This document shows, one piece after another, positions 1-13,754 of a DNA stretch of 64,000 nucleotides. The stretch's first letter is position 1. Every line of letters begins with the position of its first letter. The position numbers and the translations under genes were made by a program. The notes beneath the pieces were generated by a model that was given only the letters and a program-made list of their open reading frames with translations, made no database searches and was not told the origin of the DNA. This DNA is from Leptospira weilii serovar Ranarum str. ICFT (GTDB taxonomy: Bacteria > Spirochaetota > Leptospiria > Leptospirales > Leptospiraceae), in NCBI RefSeq assembly GCF_000332415.1, contig NZ_AOHC02000015.1:56105-120104 (forward strand). Direction: 5' to 3'.

Positions 1-1401
1 AACATCGGAGCGAAGTCCAGGGCCCTTCGTATGACTCTCGGTTACGCGCAAGCCCTGTTTTCAAGAGGAGAATCGTCCAAAAGCAAGGATTGGACGGATA
101 AAATCGGTTCGCATTTCGAGACCGATTCCGAAAGTATATTCAAAGATAAAAATATTCTAATGAATAAATTCCTGTTTCATCAGGGTAAAACGGAAAAAGC
201 GGAGGAAAAAACGGAATGGCTTTCTCTTTACGAAAAGGCGGCGACAAAAACGCCGAAGGAGTTTATCGAGTTCTTAAATTCCGCAGTTCGATCCAAACGG
301 GGAAAAAATTTCAGTTCCAATGAAAGGATCGAGTTGATCGATCTGATTACTTTCTTACAAAAACTTTCTTTTAAGAAAAACAATTCCGAGGTTTTTTTCG
401 ATCTCGCCGTCGCCAAGGATCTTTTATCTCTTTCTCGGCCCTTGATTTTAAATTCCAATCCGGATTATAAGGACATTCCCGTATTCGTTTCCGTTGCGGA
501 TAAACTCAAGGAAAAACTTCCGGCGGATCAGGAGTTTCTTGCGGTGATGGATTTTGGTCTTGAGTCCTTTTATATCCGCTTCTTAAAAGGAAAGTCCAAA
601 GGAGATCTCGCGTTTAAGGACAATCGCAAACTCAGAGTTTCCTTGTTTCAATATTTGGAAGAAGCGGCGAGAGGCGGTTACGAGGTTTTACTTCGCGAAG
701 AACTTGAGAACGAATATAGAAGAAACATCAAACTCGCGAAAAACAAACTGACCTATCTTTATTTGAGTTCGTATCATTTCAGGATTCCTTTGGTTCCAAG
801 AACCGAAGATCGGTTCTATCTCGTAAACGATCCGGAATCCCTGATTACAAATCCGGTTTTTTCCGCTAAGGAGGAATTTACTCCCGAATATCGGATTCAA
901 TTTTTAGCAAGTTCGAAGTCCGGCGAAACTGGGCAGAAGTCTCTGAAAGACCTTGAAGTTTTCGAGGCCGGTTCGGGTAGACTCGGCGGCGATCCCAAAA
1001 GTCGCCTTTATATTCTTCAGGAACCTTTGGAGATCGTAAATCAAGTGAGCTTAAGTTTCGGAGGAGCCGCTCTTGCAAGTTCCTATGGAACTCCGAAAAA
1101 AGGAAATTGGATTTTCACTTCCTCCTTTTTGGACGAGGAACGTTACGATATTCAGAATTATAGGGATTCTTTTTTTAGGATCGCTCAAAATTTTTCGAGT
1201 CCGGGAGTGATTTTTATCGGAGACCAAACGGATACGGCCCATGTGGATTTTTTGAAACGTTTTACCAAACGAAGCGGTACAAAAGTCCCGCTTTATATCC
1301 GATTTCAGGAAACGTTAGACGCCATCAAAGAGGCTCATCCTTTGGATCGGATTTGGAACGGTTATCGACTTTATACGAATAGTTTTATATTAGAAGAGTA
1401 G
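1..1401 (+). CDS. 3' part of a large hypothetical protein, TPR-like with a CHAT-like C-terminus
   Basis: The reading frame is open from the first base, so this is the 3' part of a longer gene; the first ATG at 31 is probably internal. The stop is TAG at 1399-1401. The first 150 residues are helical and charged, like TPR-type repeats (for example YAQALFSRGE). The last 150 residues have the alternating strand/loop look of a CHAT (caspase-like) domain, with the segments LSFGGAALASSYG and PGVIFIGDQ. I cannot identify a catalytic His/Cys pair with confidence, so no protease activity is claimed. A CHAT-like assignment is inference. The gene is followed directly by a heptanucleotide tandem array. 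Confidence 0.6.
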   Translation, partial: NIGAKSRALRMTLGYAQALFSRGESSKSKDWTDKIGSHFETDSESIFKDKNILMNKFLFHQGKTEKAEEKTEWLSLYEKAATKTPKEFIEFLNSAVRSKRGKNFSSNERIELIDLITFLQKLSFKKNNSEVFFDLAVAKDLLSLSRPLILNSNPDYKDIPVFVSVADKLKEKLPADQEFLAVMDFGLESFYIRFLKGKSKGDLAFKDNRKLRVSLFQYLEEAARGGYEVLLREELENEYRRNIKLAKNKLTYLYLSSYHFRIPLVPRTEDRFYLVNDPESLITNPVFSAKEEFTPEYRIQFLASSKSGETGQKSLKDLEVFEAGSGRLGGDPKSRLYILQEPLEIVNQVSLSFGGAALASSYGTPKKGNWIFTSSFLDEERYDIQNYRDSFFRIAQNFSSPGVIFIGDQTDTAHVDFLKRFTKRSGTKVPLYIRFQETLDAIKEAHPLDRIWNGYRLYTNSFILEE

Positions 1402-1411
1402 GGTACTAGGG

Positions 1412-1484
1412 GTTAGGAGTTAGGAGTTAGGAGTTAGGAGTTAGGAGTTAGGAGTTAGGAGTTAGGAGTTAGGAGTTAGGAGTT
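1412..1484. repeat. Heptanucleotide tandem array, (GTTAGGA) about 10.4 copies
   Basis: The unit GTTAGGA runs without a mismatch for 73 bases, starting 11 bases after the stop codon of the upstream gene. It is too regular to be chance and is the kind of tract that changes copy number by slippage. The same words (TTAGGAGTT) recur singly near 2980 and 63486, which suggests the array grew from a dispersed intergenic repeat. Confidence 0.95.
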
Positions 1485-1577
1485 CACGCGTATATAACGG
1501 CGCCTCCGGTAAAGTTATTGTGAATGTATTCAATTTTCGTAATTTCCATAAATTGCATCCGTCAAAACCTGAACGCC

Positions 1578-1658
1578 GCCCCATAGGAAGGCGTTCACCG
1601 AGTTTAAGCCGCCCCATAGGAAGGCGTTCACCGAGTTTAAGCCGGCCCATAGGAAGGC
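1578..1658. repeat. 33-bp tandem repeat, 2.5 copies, of a dispersed intergenic motif
   Basis: Two identical 33-base units (1578-1610 and 1611-1643) beginning GCCCCATAGGAAGGCG are followed by a partial third copy with one change (1644-1658). The core CCATAGGAAGGCGTTCAC recurs at about 60290, inside an inverted-repeat-bounded element, with a related form near 57215. No gene is visible between 1402 and 1668; the interval consists of this repeat and the heptamer array. Confidence 0.9.
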
Positions 1659-1668
1659 TCACATGTCG

Positions 1669-2703
1669 TCAATCGCAGGCGTTGGGAGCTAACGAGTATC
1701 CGAAAATATCCATAGTGCCGGTCGGGGGAGGAGCATATATATCGATTCCCGGAGGAGGATAACTCGTAGAAGAAGTTGAATACGTTGGAACGTTGTGATC
1801 CCATTTGGTATTCTGAGCGAAAAGTCGCTTACCTTTTTCCAATTGAAATACTAAGTCCATTTCTTTGCTGCAAGAAATGATATTGTGTCCCTTACTTCCT
1901 AATTCGCCTCCTCCTAAATCCGCTAATGCGTCCGGACGAATGACAACACCGTATTTGTTGCGATAAATCGTATTATATTCCACTTTGCTAAAGTGAGTGG
2001 TTCTGTCGAAAAAGATACCGACGAGATGGTTGTAGTTCGGCGCTTCTTTTGCTCCTATAAAATTACCGCTGATGGTATGTCCGCCGGAATGATACGTAAG
2101 GTCGGAAATATATATTCCTTTGGAAATGGTATTGTTCCGTATCTGGACGCCGTAAGTAGTGAGTTTGATAGGATTGGGTAAATCAAATCCGGCAATGATC
2201 GTATTATTTCCGACTTCAAACGCCGCGTCATCCCCGGAATTATGATTAAAACGAATCGAAGTCGGGCCGGTATTCGGATGGTTTTCATATCTACCGCGGT
2301 ACGGGGATAAGAAACTGTTAATATTTCCTTTTCCACCTTCGTTTCCGATGAGAGCGACTCCGTCCGGAAGTTTAATAGGAAATTTTTCACGATCATAATA
2401 TTGCCCCGGAGCCACGTAAATTAGGCTGTGTTTTGTCGCAACGGATGCCGCTTTTGTAATGCTACGATAGGGTGCGGTCCTTGTACCCTGGAAATTATCG
2501 TTTCCGGACGTCCCATCCACATAAATCGCAGTGAGAAGGATAATTTGTTGAGAGCTTCTCTCCGGATTGGAAAGGTCCAAAGTCGGCGTGTCGATAATTC
2601 CCAAAAGAGGCGCTAAAGAGTCGGATTCTCCTTCTTTTCCGTTGGAACAACCGCCTAACAATAATGTTGCGATAATTAGGTACAGTAAAAAAAATGGTTT
2701 CAT
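1669..2703 (-). CDS. DUF1565-type right-handed beta-helix lipoprotein
   Basis: The protein has 344 residues. It begins with a signal peptide and a spirochaetal lipobox, LLGGC, placing the lipidated Cys at residue 19. The mature part starts with an acidic linker, then IYVDGTSGNDNFQGT followed by PYRSITKAAS and IYVAPGQY. This pattern is typical of DUF1565/pectate-lyase-like parallel beta-helix proteins. Later NNTI/YNTI/GNFIG segments fit successive helix coils. The start is supported by GAGGAG about 6 bases upstream of the ATG. It is probably exposed on a membrane surface; no substrate can be named. It is transcribed towards the tandem repeats, and its stop lies only 10 bases from the 33-bp repeat block. 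Confidence 0.85.
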   Translation of the reverse strand: MKPFFLLYLIIATLLLGGCSNGKEGESDSLAPLLGIIDTPTLDLSNPERSSQQIILLTAIYVDGTSGNDNFQGTRTAPYRSITKAASVATKHSLIYVAPGQYYDREKFPIKLPDGVALIGNEGGKGNINSFLSPYRGRYENHPNTGPTSIRFNHNSGDDAAFEVGNNTIIAGFDLPNPIKLTTYGVQIRNNTISKGIYISDLTYHSGGHTISGNFIGAKEAPNYNHLVGIFFDRTTHFSKVEYNTIYRNKYGVVIRPDALADLGGGELGSKGHNIISCSKEMDLVFQLEKGKRLFAQNTKWDHNVPTYSTSSTSYPPPGIDIYAPPPTGTMDIFGYSLAPNACD

Positions 2704-2977
2704 TGTTTCTCCTCAATGGCTCGCGACAAAATTCGAATTTTGTCCTCGAATTAGCTTTTTTAACAAATTTGTTTCTATTTTTTTTCAGAAAAGAAAAAAA
2801 ATCATTTTTCAAGTCATAAATAGTCGGAAAAACTTTAAAAAATTATAAATATTGAATGTGTTTTGATTTTAAATCAAAATGTTTAGGATCCTAATGCCGA
2901 ACGGTTGATGTGAAATACGCCTAACGGATTATTTTAGTTTTTAGGACCTGGTTTCAACGGAGACGTTTTACGGGTCA

Positions 2978-3036
2978 GATGTTAGGAGTTTTTCAGAATA
3001 TTCAGATTTTCTTGTGTTTCAAGAAATTTTCTCAAG
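2978..3036. repeat. Copy of a dispersed intergenic repeat (ATGTTAGGAGTTTTTC type)
   Basis: This stretch, GATGTTAGGAGTTTTTC followed by GAATATTCAGATTTT and a TTGTGTTTCAAGAAATTTT block, matches in order two stretches at 63484-63580, with scattered differences. It lies in the 475-base gap between two minus-strand genes (2704-3178). Apart from the repeat and the presumed promoter of the beta-helix lipoprotein gene, I see nothing in this gap. Confidence 0.7.
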
Positions 3037-3178
3037 GCTGCGTTTCCGAAGCCGCTCGTTTAACGAAAGTAAGAATGTTCTCTCCTATGTTTCTTGTGTC
3101 AAACCCCTATGGATAACGTTCTGCTTTCTTGGTTCGGTTGTAATAGAATGTGAAAATTCCTGAAGTAAAAACCCGCAT

Positions 3179-4129
3179 CTATTCGCTTTCTCCCATCAAT
3201 AATCCGATCTTTTCCTTCCCTTTGGTCCAGTGCCAATCGTTTCGAGCGTTGAAATAAAGGAACCATTTCTTTTGTATCGAATGGAACTTAACGTCTAGGG
3301 CGTAAATGTGGCTCTTCAACCAACCGGAAGAAGGCGAGAGAATCGGATTCTGCGAAAGAAAATTCCATACGATCCCGTCCGAGGAGCACAACAGATAGAT
3401 CGCGGAACCGGAGCGACCGGAGGAATCCCTGTAGATACAATTTTCAAAACCAACATATCCGTCTTCCGTTTTAAGAACTTTGATCGCGCCGGCGGCGAGG
3501 TTGCGACAAGAAACGTCCGGCGAGATTAACGGACTTGGAAAAGATTCATACGGACCGAAGATTTTATCCGCCTCCGCAAAACCGACGTATGTCGGTTCGC
3601 AGAATCCACAATCGGGAATGAAGGTGAGCGAAGCGCTGTAATAAAGTCGATATTTGCCTTCCGTTTTTATAAGGCAGGGGTTACCGATCAATCTGCCGTA
3701 ACGCGGATCCGTGTGCCAATCCAGGGACGGTCGAAGGATCGTTTTCGGTTCCGACCAGGTTTTCAGATCGTTTGAAGTTCGCATTTCAATCCGCGAGTTC
3801 CACTTCCAAAAAGAGAACCAGGAAAAAACGATCTGAAACGGAGTGTATCGCTCATACAATAAATAGAATATTCCATTTTCTTTATAAATAAAAGGTCTCA
3901 TCGCGTGCCGGAATAAAAGACGACCTTTATCCCATTTGAGCCCGTCGTCGGATTCGTACCGATGTACGCCGAAAAGCGTATGACAGAAGAGATGGAATTT
4001 TCCATCCGGAGATTCGGTATTTAAAAGAAGCGACGGGTCTGCGATGAGCGGAGTGAAACTCGGGCCTTCCAGAACCGGATTTCCGGAAAATAATTTCCAA
4101 TGAATTTGATTAAAGTCGGATGTTTTCAT
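3179..4129 (-). CDS. Five-bladed beta-propeller glycosidase-like protein (GH43/GH130/GH32-type fold)
   Basis: The protein has 316 residues and no signal peptide. Repeated blade-like segments such as GLKWDKGRLLFR, LKTWSEPKTILRP, RLIGNPCLIKTEGKYRLYYS and YALDVKFHSIQKKWFLYFNAR have the layout of the five-bladed propeller glycosidases and phosphorylases. An early Asp (IADPS) and later acidic positions could form an active site, but I cannot fix the family or substrate. It lies 20 bases downstream of the lipoprotein peptidase gene on the same strand and is probably co-transcribed with it. The start is taken from the protein's first Met; no strong ribosome binding site is visible. Confidence 0.7.
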   Translation of the reverse strand: MKTSDFNQIHWKLFSGNPVLEGPSFTPLIADPSLLLNTESPDGKFHLFCHTLFGVHRYESDDGLKWDKGRLLFRHAMRPFIYKENGIFYLLYERYTPFQIVFSWFSFWKWNSRIEMRTSNDLKTWSEPKTILRPSLDWHTDPRYGRLIGNPCLIKTEGKYRLYYSASLTFIPDCGFCEPTYVGFAEADKIFGPYESFPSPLISPDVSCRNLAAGAIKVLKTEDGYVGFENCIYRDSSGRSGSAIYLLCSSDGIVWNFLSQNPILSPSSGWLKSHIYALDVKFHSIQKKWFLYFNARNDWHWTKGKEKIGLLMGESE

Positions 4130-4149
4130 GAAGTCCGGATCCGAATTTC

Positions 4150-6373
<2,224 letters not shown>

Positions 6374-6403
6374 CGGGTAAGAATTTTTTAGAGGAAAGAC
6401 GGG

Positions 6404-7708
<1,305 letters not shown>

Positions 7709-7727
7709 CGTAGATTTTAAACGGAAA

Positions 7728-8513
7728 ATGGGGGATTCGAATTTGAAAGGGCCGCTCAGGATCGGACTTATGGATTCCGGGATGGGCGGTTTGTCCGTTC
7801 TTAAGGAAATTCTAAAATACGAAACCGATTTTGAAATCGTATATTACGGAGATCTAAAGAACAGTCCTTACGGGGAAAAAGACGTTTCTACGATTTTAGA
7901 ACTGACTCGGAACGTATGTTATCGTCTTGTTCGGGAAAATGTGAACGCGATCCTTTTGGCCTGTAATACCGCGACTTCCGCCGCGGCGGAAACTCTTCGA
8001 AAAGAATTTTCCATTCCCATATTCGGAATGGAACCCGCGATCAAACCCGCGGTTCTGCAAAATCCCGGTAAAAAAATCGCACTACTCGCGACTCCCGTCA
8101 CACACAGGGAAGAAAAATTACAGAAATTGAAAGCGGAGCTGAACGCGGAAGAGTTGATCGTTCCGATTTCCTGTCCCGGTCTTGCCGGTTTTGTGGATCG
8201 TGGAGATTTTACAGGCGCCGAAACTTATTTGATTCCGATATTAAACGAGCTTTGGGAACAAACGATCGAAATCGCGGTTTTAGGTTGTACACATTACGTT
8301 TTTCTAAAACAGATAATCCTTAACAACTTCCCCGGAGTAAAACTTTACGACGGAAATTCGGGAACGGTCAGGCATCTCTTAAACACCTTGGGAGCGGAAA
8401 AAAGGAACTCCGATAAGAAAGGGCGATCGGTCTATAATCTGATTTTAAACGGGGAAAATGAGTTTCATACCGGACTCGCCGAAAAACTTTTAAATTCAAA
8501 CGGCACGTTCTGA
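7728..8513 (+). CDS. murI: Glutamate racemase
   Basis: The protein has 261 residues, the usual length. It carries the family motifs in order: GLMDSGMGGLSVLKE near the N-terminus, YYGDLKNSPYGEK, the first catalytic cysteine in LLACNTATSAA, and the second in VLGCTHYVFLK. It makes D-glutamate for peptidoglycan. The ATG at 7728 begins 19 bases after the aminotransferase gene. The coding end is followed by a dispersed repeat and an inverted repeat that may act as a terminator. Confidence 0.97.
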   Translation: MGDSNLKGPLRIGLMDSGMGGLSVLKEILKYETDFEIVYYGDLKNSPYGEKDVSTILELTRNVCYRLVRENVNAILLACNTATSAAAETLRKEFSIPIFGMEPAIKPAVLQNPGKKIALLATPVTHREEKLQKLKAELNAEELIVPISCPGLAGFVDRGDFTGAETYLIPILNELWEQTIEIAVLGCTHYVFLKQIILNNFPGVKLYDGNSGTVRHLLNTLGAEKRNSDKKGRSVYNLILNGENEFHTGLAEKLLNSNGTF

Positions 8514-8533
8514 CTGATTGCGAGCGGTTTGGT

Positions 8534-8570
8534 TTTTATATACGATAAAACGCAAGTGTTTCGACAAGAA
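8534..8570. repeat. Dispersed intergenic 37-bp motif (TTTATATACGAT..TTTCGACAAGAA), copy 1
   Basis: The 37 bases here match 50968-51005 closely: both read TTTATATACGAT(A/G)AAACG, then a few variable bases, then GTTTCGACAAGAA. Both copies are intergenic and downstream of a plus-strand gene. The function is unknown. Confidence 0.7.
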
Positions 8571-8598
8571 TCATACTTTATTTTTGAGAAGCCGATTT

Positions 8599-8627
8599 TT
8601 GGAAATAAATTTCCAAGATGATTTTTT
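8599..8627 (+). terminator. Possible terminator after murI
   Basis: A 7-bp perfect stem (TTGGAAA, loop TAAA, TTTCCAA, 8599-8616) is followed by a T run at 8622-8627. The stem is AT-rich and the T run is offset by a few bases, so this is only a moderate candidate. Confidence 0.45.
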
Positions 8628-8691
8628 AAAATTTTAAAATAAATTTCCAAACTTTATGCTAAAAATCGGATCCGTTTTTTTCGATCCATAG

Positions 8692-8697
8692 TATAAT
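8692..8697 (+). promoter_or_regulatory. Possible -10 box upstream of the FecR-domain lipoprotein gene
   Basis: TATAAT stands 38 bases before the ATG at 8736. No convincing TTGACA-like -35 is seen at the right distance, so the call rests on the perfect -10 alone. Confidence 0.4.
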
Positions 8698-8735
8698 ACC
8701 AAAACTCCTCTGTAGAGGATTCAATCGGAGTGTAT

Positions 8736-9398
<663 letters not shown>

Positions 9399-9454
9399 TG
9401 TGCAGGGATTTTGATTTTCTCAAGCTACTCTAAAAAGAATCGGGACCATTGAGA

Positions 9455-10483
<1,029 letters not shown>

Positions 10484-10540
10484 CGGCGACGGGACGTTAA
10501 TTAAGGAAGGGTTTGTTTATTCCGCTTGTTCGCTCGACCC

Positions 10541-10568
10541 GATATAACCGAATTATTTCGGTTATATC
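10541..10568. terminator. Perfect 12-bp hairpin between convergent purM and the GGDEF array
   Basis: GATATAACCGAA and TTCGGTTATATC form a perfect 12-bp stem with a TTAT loop. It lies between two convergent genes, where a shared bidirectional terminator is expected. No long T run follows, so a different role is possible. Confidence 0.55.
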
Positions 10569-10644
10569 GACGAGTGGATTTAAGACGACTTTATTTGCAA
10601 CTTTTTGCATATACGTTCGTATGTTTGAGTATAGTCTTCCGATA

Positions 10645-11574
10645 TCAATCCGATTCTATATTCGTATAATGGGTCACTCGATCTCTTCCGTTGATTTTGG
10701 AATGATATAAGGCTTTGTCCGCATCTTTGATAAGGTCTATCGAATGCTCGGATTTTTTAATTTCAGAGCTCTGATCGAAATTAACGGTGGCCGCTCCGAC
10801 GCTGATTGTAACCGGTCTTTTTTCCCATACAAATTCCCGGACAACGGCGACCAATTTTTCCGCCACTTGGACGGCTTCTTCCTGCGAGGTATCGGGTAAC
10901 GCGACTATAAATTCTTCCCCTCCGTAACGTGCGATGAGGTCGTTTGTACGTAGTGTTTGTTCGAGTATAGATGCCAGCTGAATCAAAACCTTGTCCCCCG
11001 CGGGATGTCCGAATTGATCGTTGTAGTTTTTAAAACGATCGGCGTCGATCATAAGTAAGGAAAAGGGACTTCCTTGTTTTTGTGCAAGATCCGTGAGATA
11101 ATTCAATTCTTCGTTGAATGCTCTCCTATTTTTCAATCGAGTCAAAGGATCCGTAAAAGCCTGTTCGTACAACTTATCGTTCGCTTCTTTGAGATCCGTT
11201 GCCAGTTGACTGATTTTGCGGTTGGATTCGATCGTTTCCGTAATATCTCTCGCGATCGCATAAACCATTCCGCTTTTGTATTCCGGTACCGCCGTCCAAG
11301 ACAACGTTCTGTAATATCCCTTTGCACAACGATAACGATTTTCAAAGGAAACGACCGCCGAGCCGGACGCGAGATCCTCGGCGATTTTTTGAGTGGATAA
11401 AAGATCTTCCGGATGAAGGTAATTGTAAGATCCGAGCCCGAGTAATTGTTCTTCGGGCAAGCCGAAAATTCTCAGAAAGGAAGGGTTAACGTGGAGCACA
11501 TGTCCGTCGTCCATCCGCGCTATGACGAGTATATCCAATGAATTGTGAAAGAATTTTTCGTAATCGTATTGCAT
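10645..11574 (-). CDS. PAS-GGDEF diguanylate cyclase, array gene 1 (last in the array)
   Basis: The protein has 309 residues: PAS domain about 5-112, a short helical linker, GGDEF domain about 140-305. The active-site loop reads GGEEF (218-222). Five residues upstream is RTND, a complete RxxD inhibitory I-site, so an active, product-inhibited enzyme that makes cyclic-di-GMP is expected. The PAS belongs to the subgroup with YAIARDIT at its end, shared with array genes 3 and 7. There is no membrane segment, so sensing is probably cytoplasmic; no cofactor can be assigned. It is the most downstream gene of the array. Confidence 0.93.
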   Translation of the reverse strand: MQYDYEKFFHNSLDILVIARMDDGHVLHVNPSFLRIFGLPEEQLLGLGSYNYLHPEDLLSTQKIAEDLASGSAVVSFENRYRCAKGYYRTLSWTAVPEYKSGMVYAIARDITETIESNRKISQLATDLKEANDKLYEQAFTDPLTRLKNRRAFNEELNYLTDLAQKQGSPFSLLMIDADRFKNYNDQFGHPAGDKVLIQLASILEQTLRTNDLIARYGGEEFIVALPDTSQEEAVQVAEKLVAVVREFVWEKRPVTISVGAATVNFDQSSEIKKSEHSIDLIKDADKALYHSKINGRDRVTHYTNIESD

Positions 11575-11683
11575 CGCCGGATTATTTTTACCTTTTAGAT
11601 TTTATCCGAATTGAATTCGCATAAAACGACAGTTCGCCTTGGAAACGTTCAAATCGATTTTAAAAATATTATATTCAAATAAA

Positions 11684-12616
11684 TTAATGTATCTGGGAGC
11701 TATGGGTCGCTCTGTTTCTTCCGTTCGTTTTTGAACGATAGAGGGCTTTATCGGCGTTTTCTATTAAAGAAGTGGAATAATCTAATTTCTTAATTTGTGT
11801 GGTTTTATTGAAATTTTCGGTCGTAACGCCTACGCTGACGGTAACCGATCTTTTTTCCCATACAAATTCCCTCGTTACGGTTACCAATTTTTCGGCCAAT
11901 TCCATTGCTTTGTCTTCGGATGTGTTGGGAAGTGCGATGATAAATTCTTCCCCTCCGTAACGGGCCAAGACGTCGCTTCCGCGAAGTGTTCGCGTCAAAA
12001 GAGAGGCCAAATCGGCTAAAACCCGATCACCGGCCGGATGCCCGAAGCGATCGTTATAATCCTTGAAATGGTCGACGTCGAGCATCAGCAGGGACAGAAA
12101 GTTTTCTTGTCGTTGTGCGAGTTTGATGAGATAACTCAATTCTTCGTTAAAAGCCCTTCTATTTTTAAGTTTTGTAAGCGGATCTGTCGATGCCTGCTCG
12201 AACAACATCTCGTTTGCTTCCTGGAGTTCCACGGCCAACTGGCTGATTTTCCGGTTCGATTCGATCGTTTCCGTAATATCCCTTCCGGTCATATAAACCA
12301 AACCGGCCTCTAAATCCGGAAAGCCGGTCCATTCAAAATATTTATAATTTCCGTCGGAACAACGGACGCGACTTTGAACCGATGATTTCGGCGCTTTTGG
12401 GTCCGAAGTTTCCAATTCATGTTGAATGGATTCCAATTCTTCCGGATGTAAAAGATGAAAGGTGGAACGACCGATCAGTTCTTCTTTCGACCAACCCAGA
12501 ACCCGTTGAAAGGACGGGTTCACTTCTATAACGGTTCCGTCCATTCTTTGGATGGCAAATAGGTCTAAAGAATAATTAAAAAATTTTTCAAGATTAAATT
12601 CGTTTTCGTAATTCAT
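11684..12616 (-). CDS. PAS-GGDEF diguanylate cyclase, array gene 2
   Basis: From the ATG at 12616 (GGGA upstream) the product has 310 residues. A PAS domain with IQRMDGTVIEVNPSF and ending VYMTGRDITE belongs to the subgroup of array genes 4, 5 and 6. The GGDEF domain has DPLTKLKNRRAFNEEL, FGHPAGD, GGEEF and an RGSD I-site five residues before it. It is predicted to be an active cytoplasmic cyclic-di-GMP synthase. A TTG 15 bases upstream is also in frame but has no better ribosome binding site. Confidence 0.93.
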   Translation of the reverse strand: MNYENEFNLEKFFNYSLDLFAIQRMDGTVIEVNPSFQRVLGWSKEELIGRSTFHLLHPEELESIQHELETSDPKAPKSSVQSRVRCSDGNYKYFEWTGFPDLEAGLVYMTGRDITETIESNRKISQLAVELQEANEMLFEQASTDPLTKLKNRRAFNEELSYLIKLAQRQENFLSLLMLDVDHFKDYNDRFGHPAGDRVLADLASLLTRTLRGSDVLARYGGEEFIIALPNTSEDKAMELAEKLVTVTREFVWEKRSVTVSVGVTTENFNKTTQIKKLDYSTSLIENADKALYRSKTNGRNRATHSSQIH

Positions 12617-12720
12617 ATTAAATCGTCCCAATATATAATGAATGTAGAATGTTTACCTGTAGTCGAAATCATGCAAAACCTTTTTAAAAGAACGAAAATC
12701 AATCTAGTATGGAAAACGGT

Positions 12721-13656
12721 TCAAAGTATTTGAGACCTATGTGTGACTTGATTCCGTCCCTTGACTTTTGATTGATAAAGAGCCTGATCGGCGTTTTCAA
12801 TCAGATATGTAAAATCGTCTTCGATCTTTACCGTTTCGGAAGAATCAAAATCGGAGGTGGCAACACCCACGCTAATCGTTAACGGCATTCCTTTCCATTT
12901 GAAATTTCGGATTGTTTTTACCAATTTTTCGGCGACCTCGATCGCCTCCGCTTCGGGAGTATCCGGTAGCGCTACCACGAATTCTTCCCCGCCATATCTC
13001 GCCAAGATATCGCTTTCACGAATTGTTTTCGCAAGTACAGAAGCAAGATCGGTTAAAATTCGATCTCCGGCCGGATGACCGAACCGATCGTTGTAGTTCT
13101 TAAAATAATCCACGTCGATCATGAATAAGGATAAGGAATTTTTCTGTTTTCGTGTAAGATTGACGAGATAATTCAACTCCTGGTTAAAGGCTCTCCTATT
13201 TTTAAGTTGAGTGAGAGGATCGGTGGATGCCTGTTCAAATAATTGATCGTTCGCTTTTTTGAGTTTTGCGGCGAGTTGTCTGATTCTTCGGTTCGAATCG
13301 ATTCGTTTTGTGACGTCTCTCGCGATTGCATACAATAAACCCGCTTTAGGATCCGGAAAAATGGTCCAGGAAAAATGTTTATAAGTTCCGTTAGAGGATC
13401 TGTATCGATTTTGAAAGGATAAGACGGGGACTCCCTGTTTTAATTTTTCAATTTCTTTTAAGGTCGGTTCTATATCTTCGGGATGTAATAAATCAAAGGG
13501 GCCGAGCCCGAGTAATTTTTCCTTGGGCCAACCAAGAACGCGTTGAAACGAAGAATTGAGTCTTATAACGGCGCCGTCTTTTAATGTGGAAATACAAAGC
13601 ATGTCTAACGAATAATCGAAGAATTTTTCAAAGTTGTATTCATATTCCTCATCCAT
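12721..13656 (-). CDS. PAS-GGDEF diguanylate cyclase, array gene 3
   Basis: The protein has 311 residues, with a strong ribosome binding site (GGAGA) before the ATG at 13656. The PAS domain is of the DMLCI...YAIARDVT subgroup, like genes 1 and 7. The GGDEF domain keeps GGEEF and an RESD I-site. Its linker has a distinct basic run (KLKKANDQL). The gene is separated from its neighbours by about 100 bases on each side, unlike genes 4-6, which are only about 25 bases apart. Confidence 0.93.
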   Translation of the reverse strand: MDEEYEYNFEKFFDYSLDMLCISTLKDGAVIRLNSSFQRVLGWPKEKLLGLGPFDLLHPEDIEPTLKEIEKLKQGVPVLSFQNRYRSSNGTYKHFSWTIFPDPKAGLLYAIARDVTKRIDSNRRIRQLAAKLKKANDQLFEQASTDPLTQLKNRRAFNQELNYLVNLTRKQKNSLSLFMIDVDYFKNYNDRFGHPAGDRILTDLASVLAKTIRESDILARYGGEEFVVALPDTPEAEAIEVAEKLVKTIRNFKWKGMPLTISVGVATSDFDSSETVKIEDDFTYLIENADQALYQSKVKGRNQVTHRSQIL

Positions 13657-13754
13657 TTTAAGTCTCCTTTGAATTTCGCCGATATATGGAACCTACTTCA
13701 AAACGATTCTTAGAAAATGGTAACACGTTTGGTTTTATTTAATTCAAATTTATT

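Noticed and set aside
1412..1484. Heptamer array considered as a CRISPR or telomere-like sequence
   Set aside because: There are no spacers, so it is not CRISPR, and an internal position between genes argues against a telomere.
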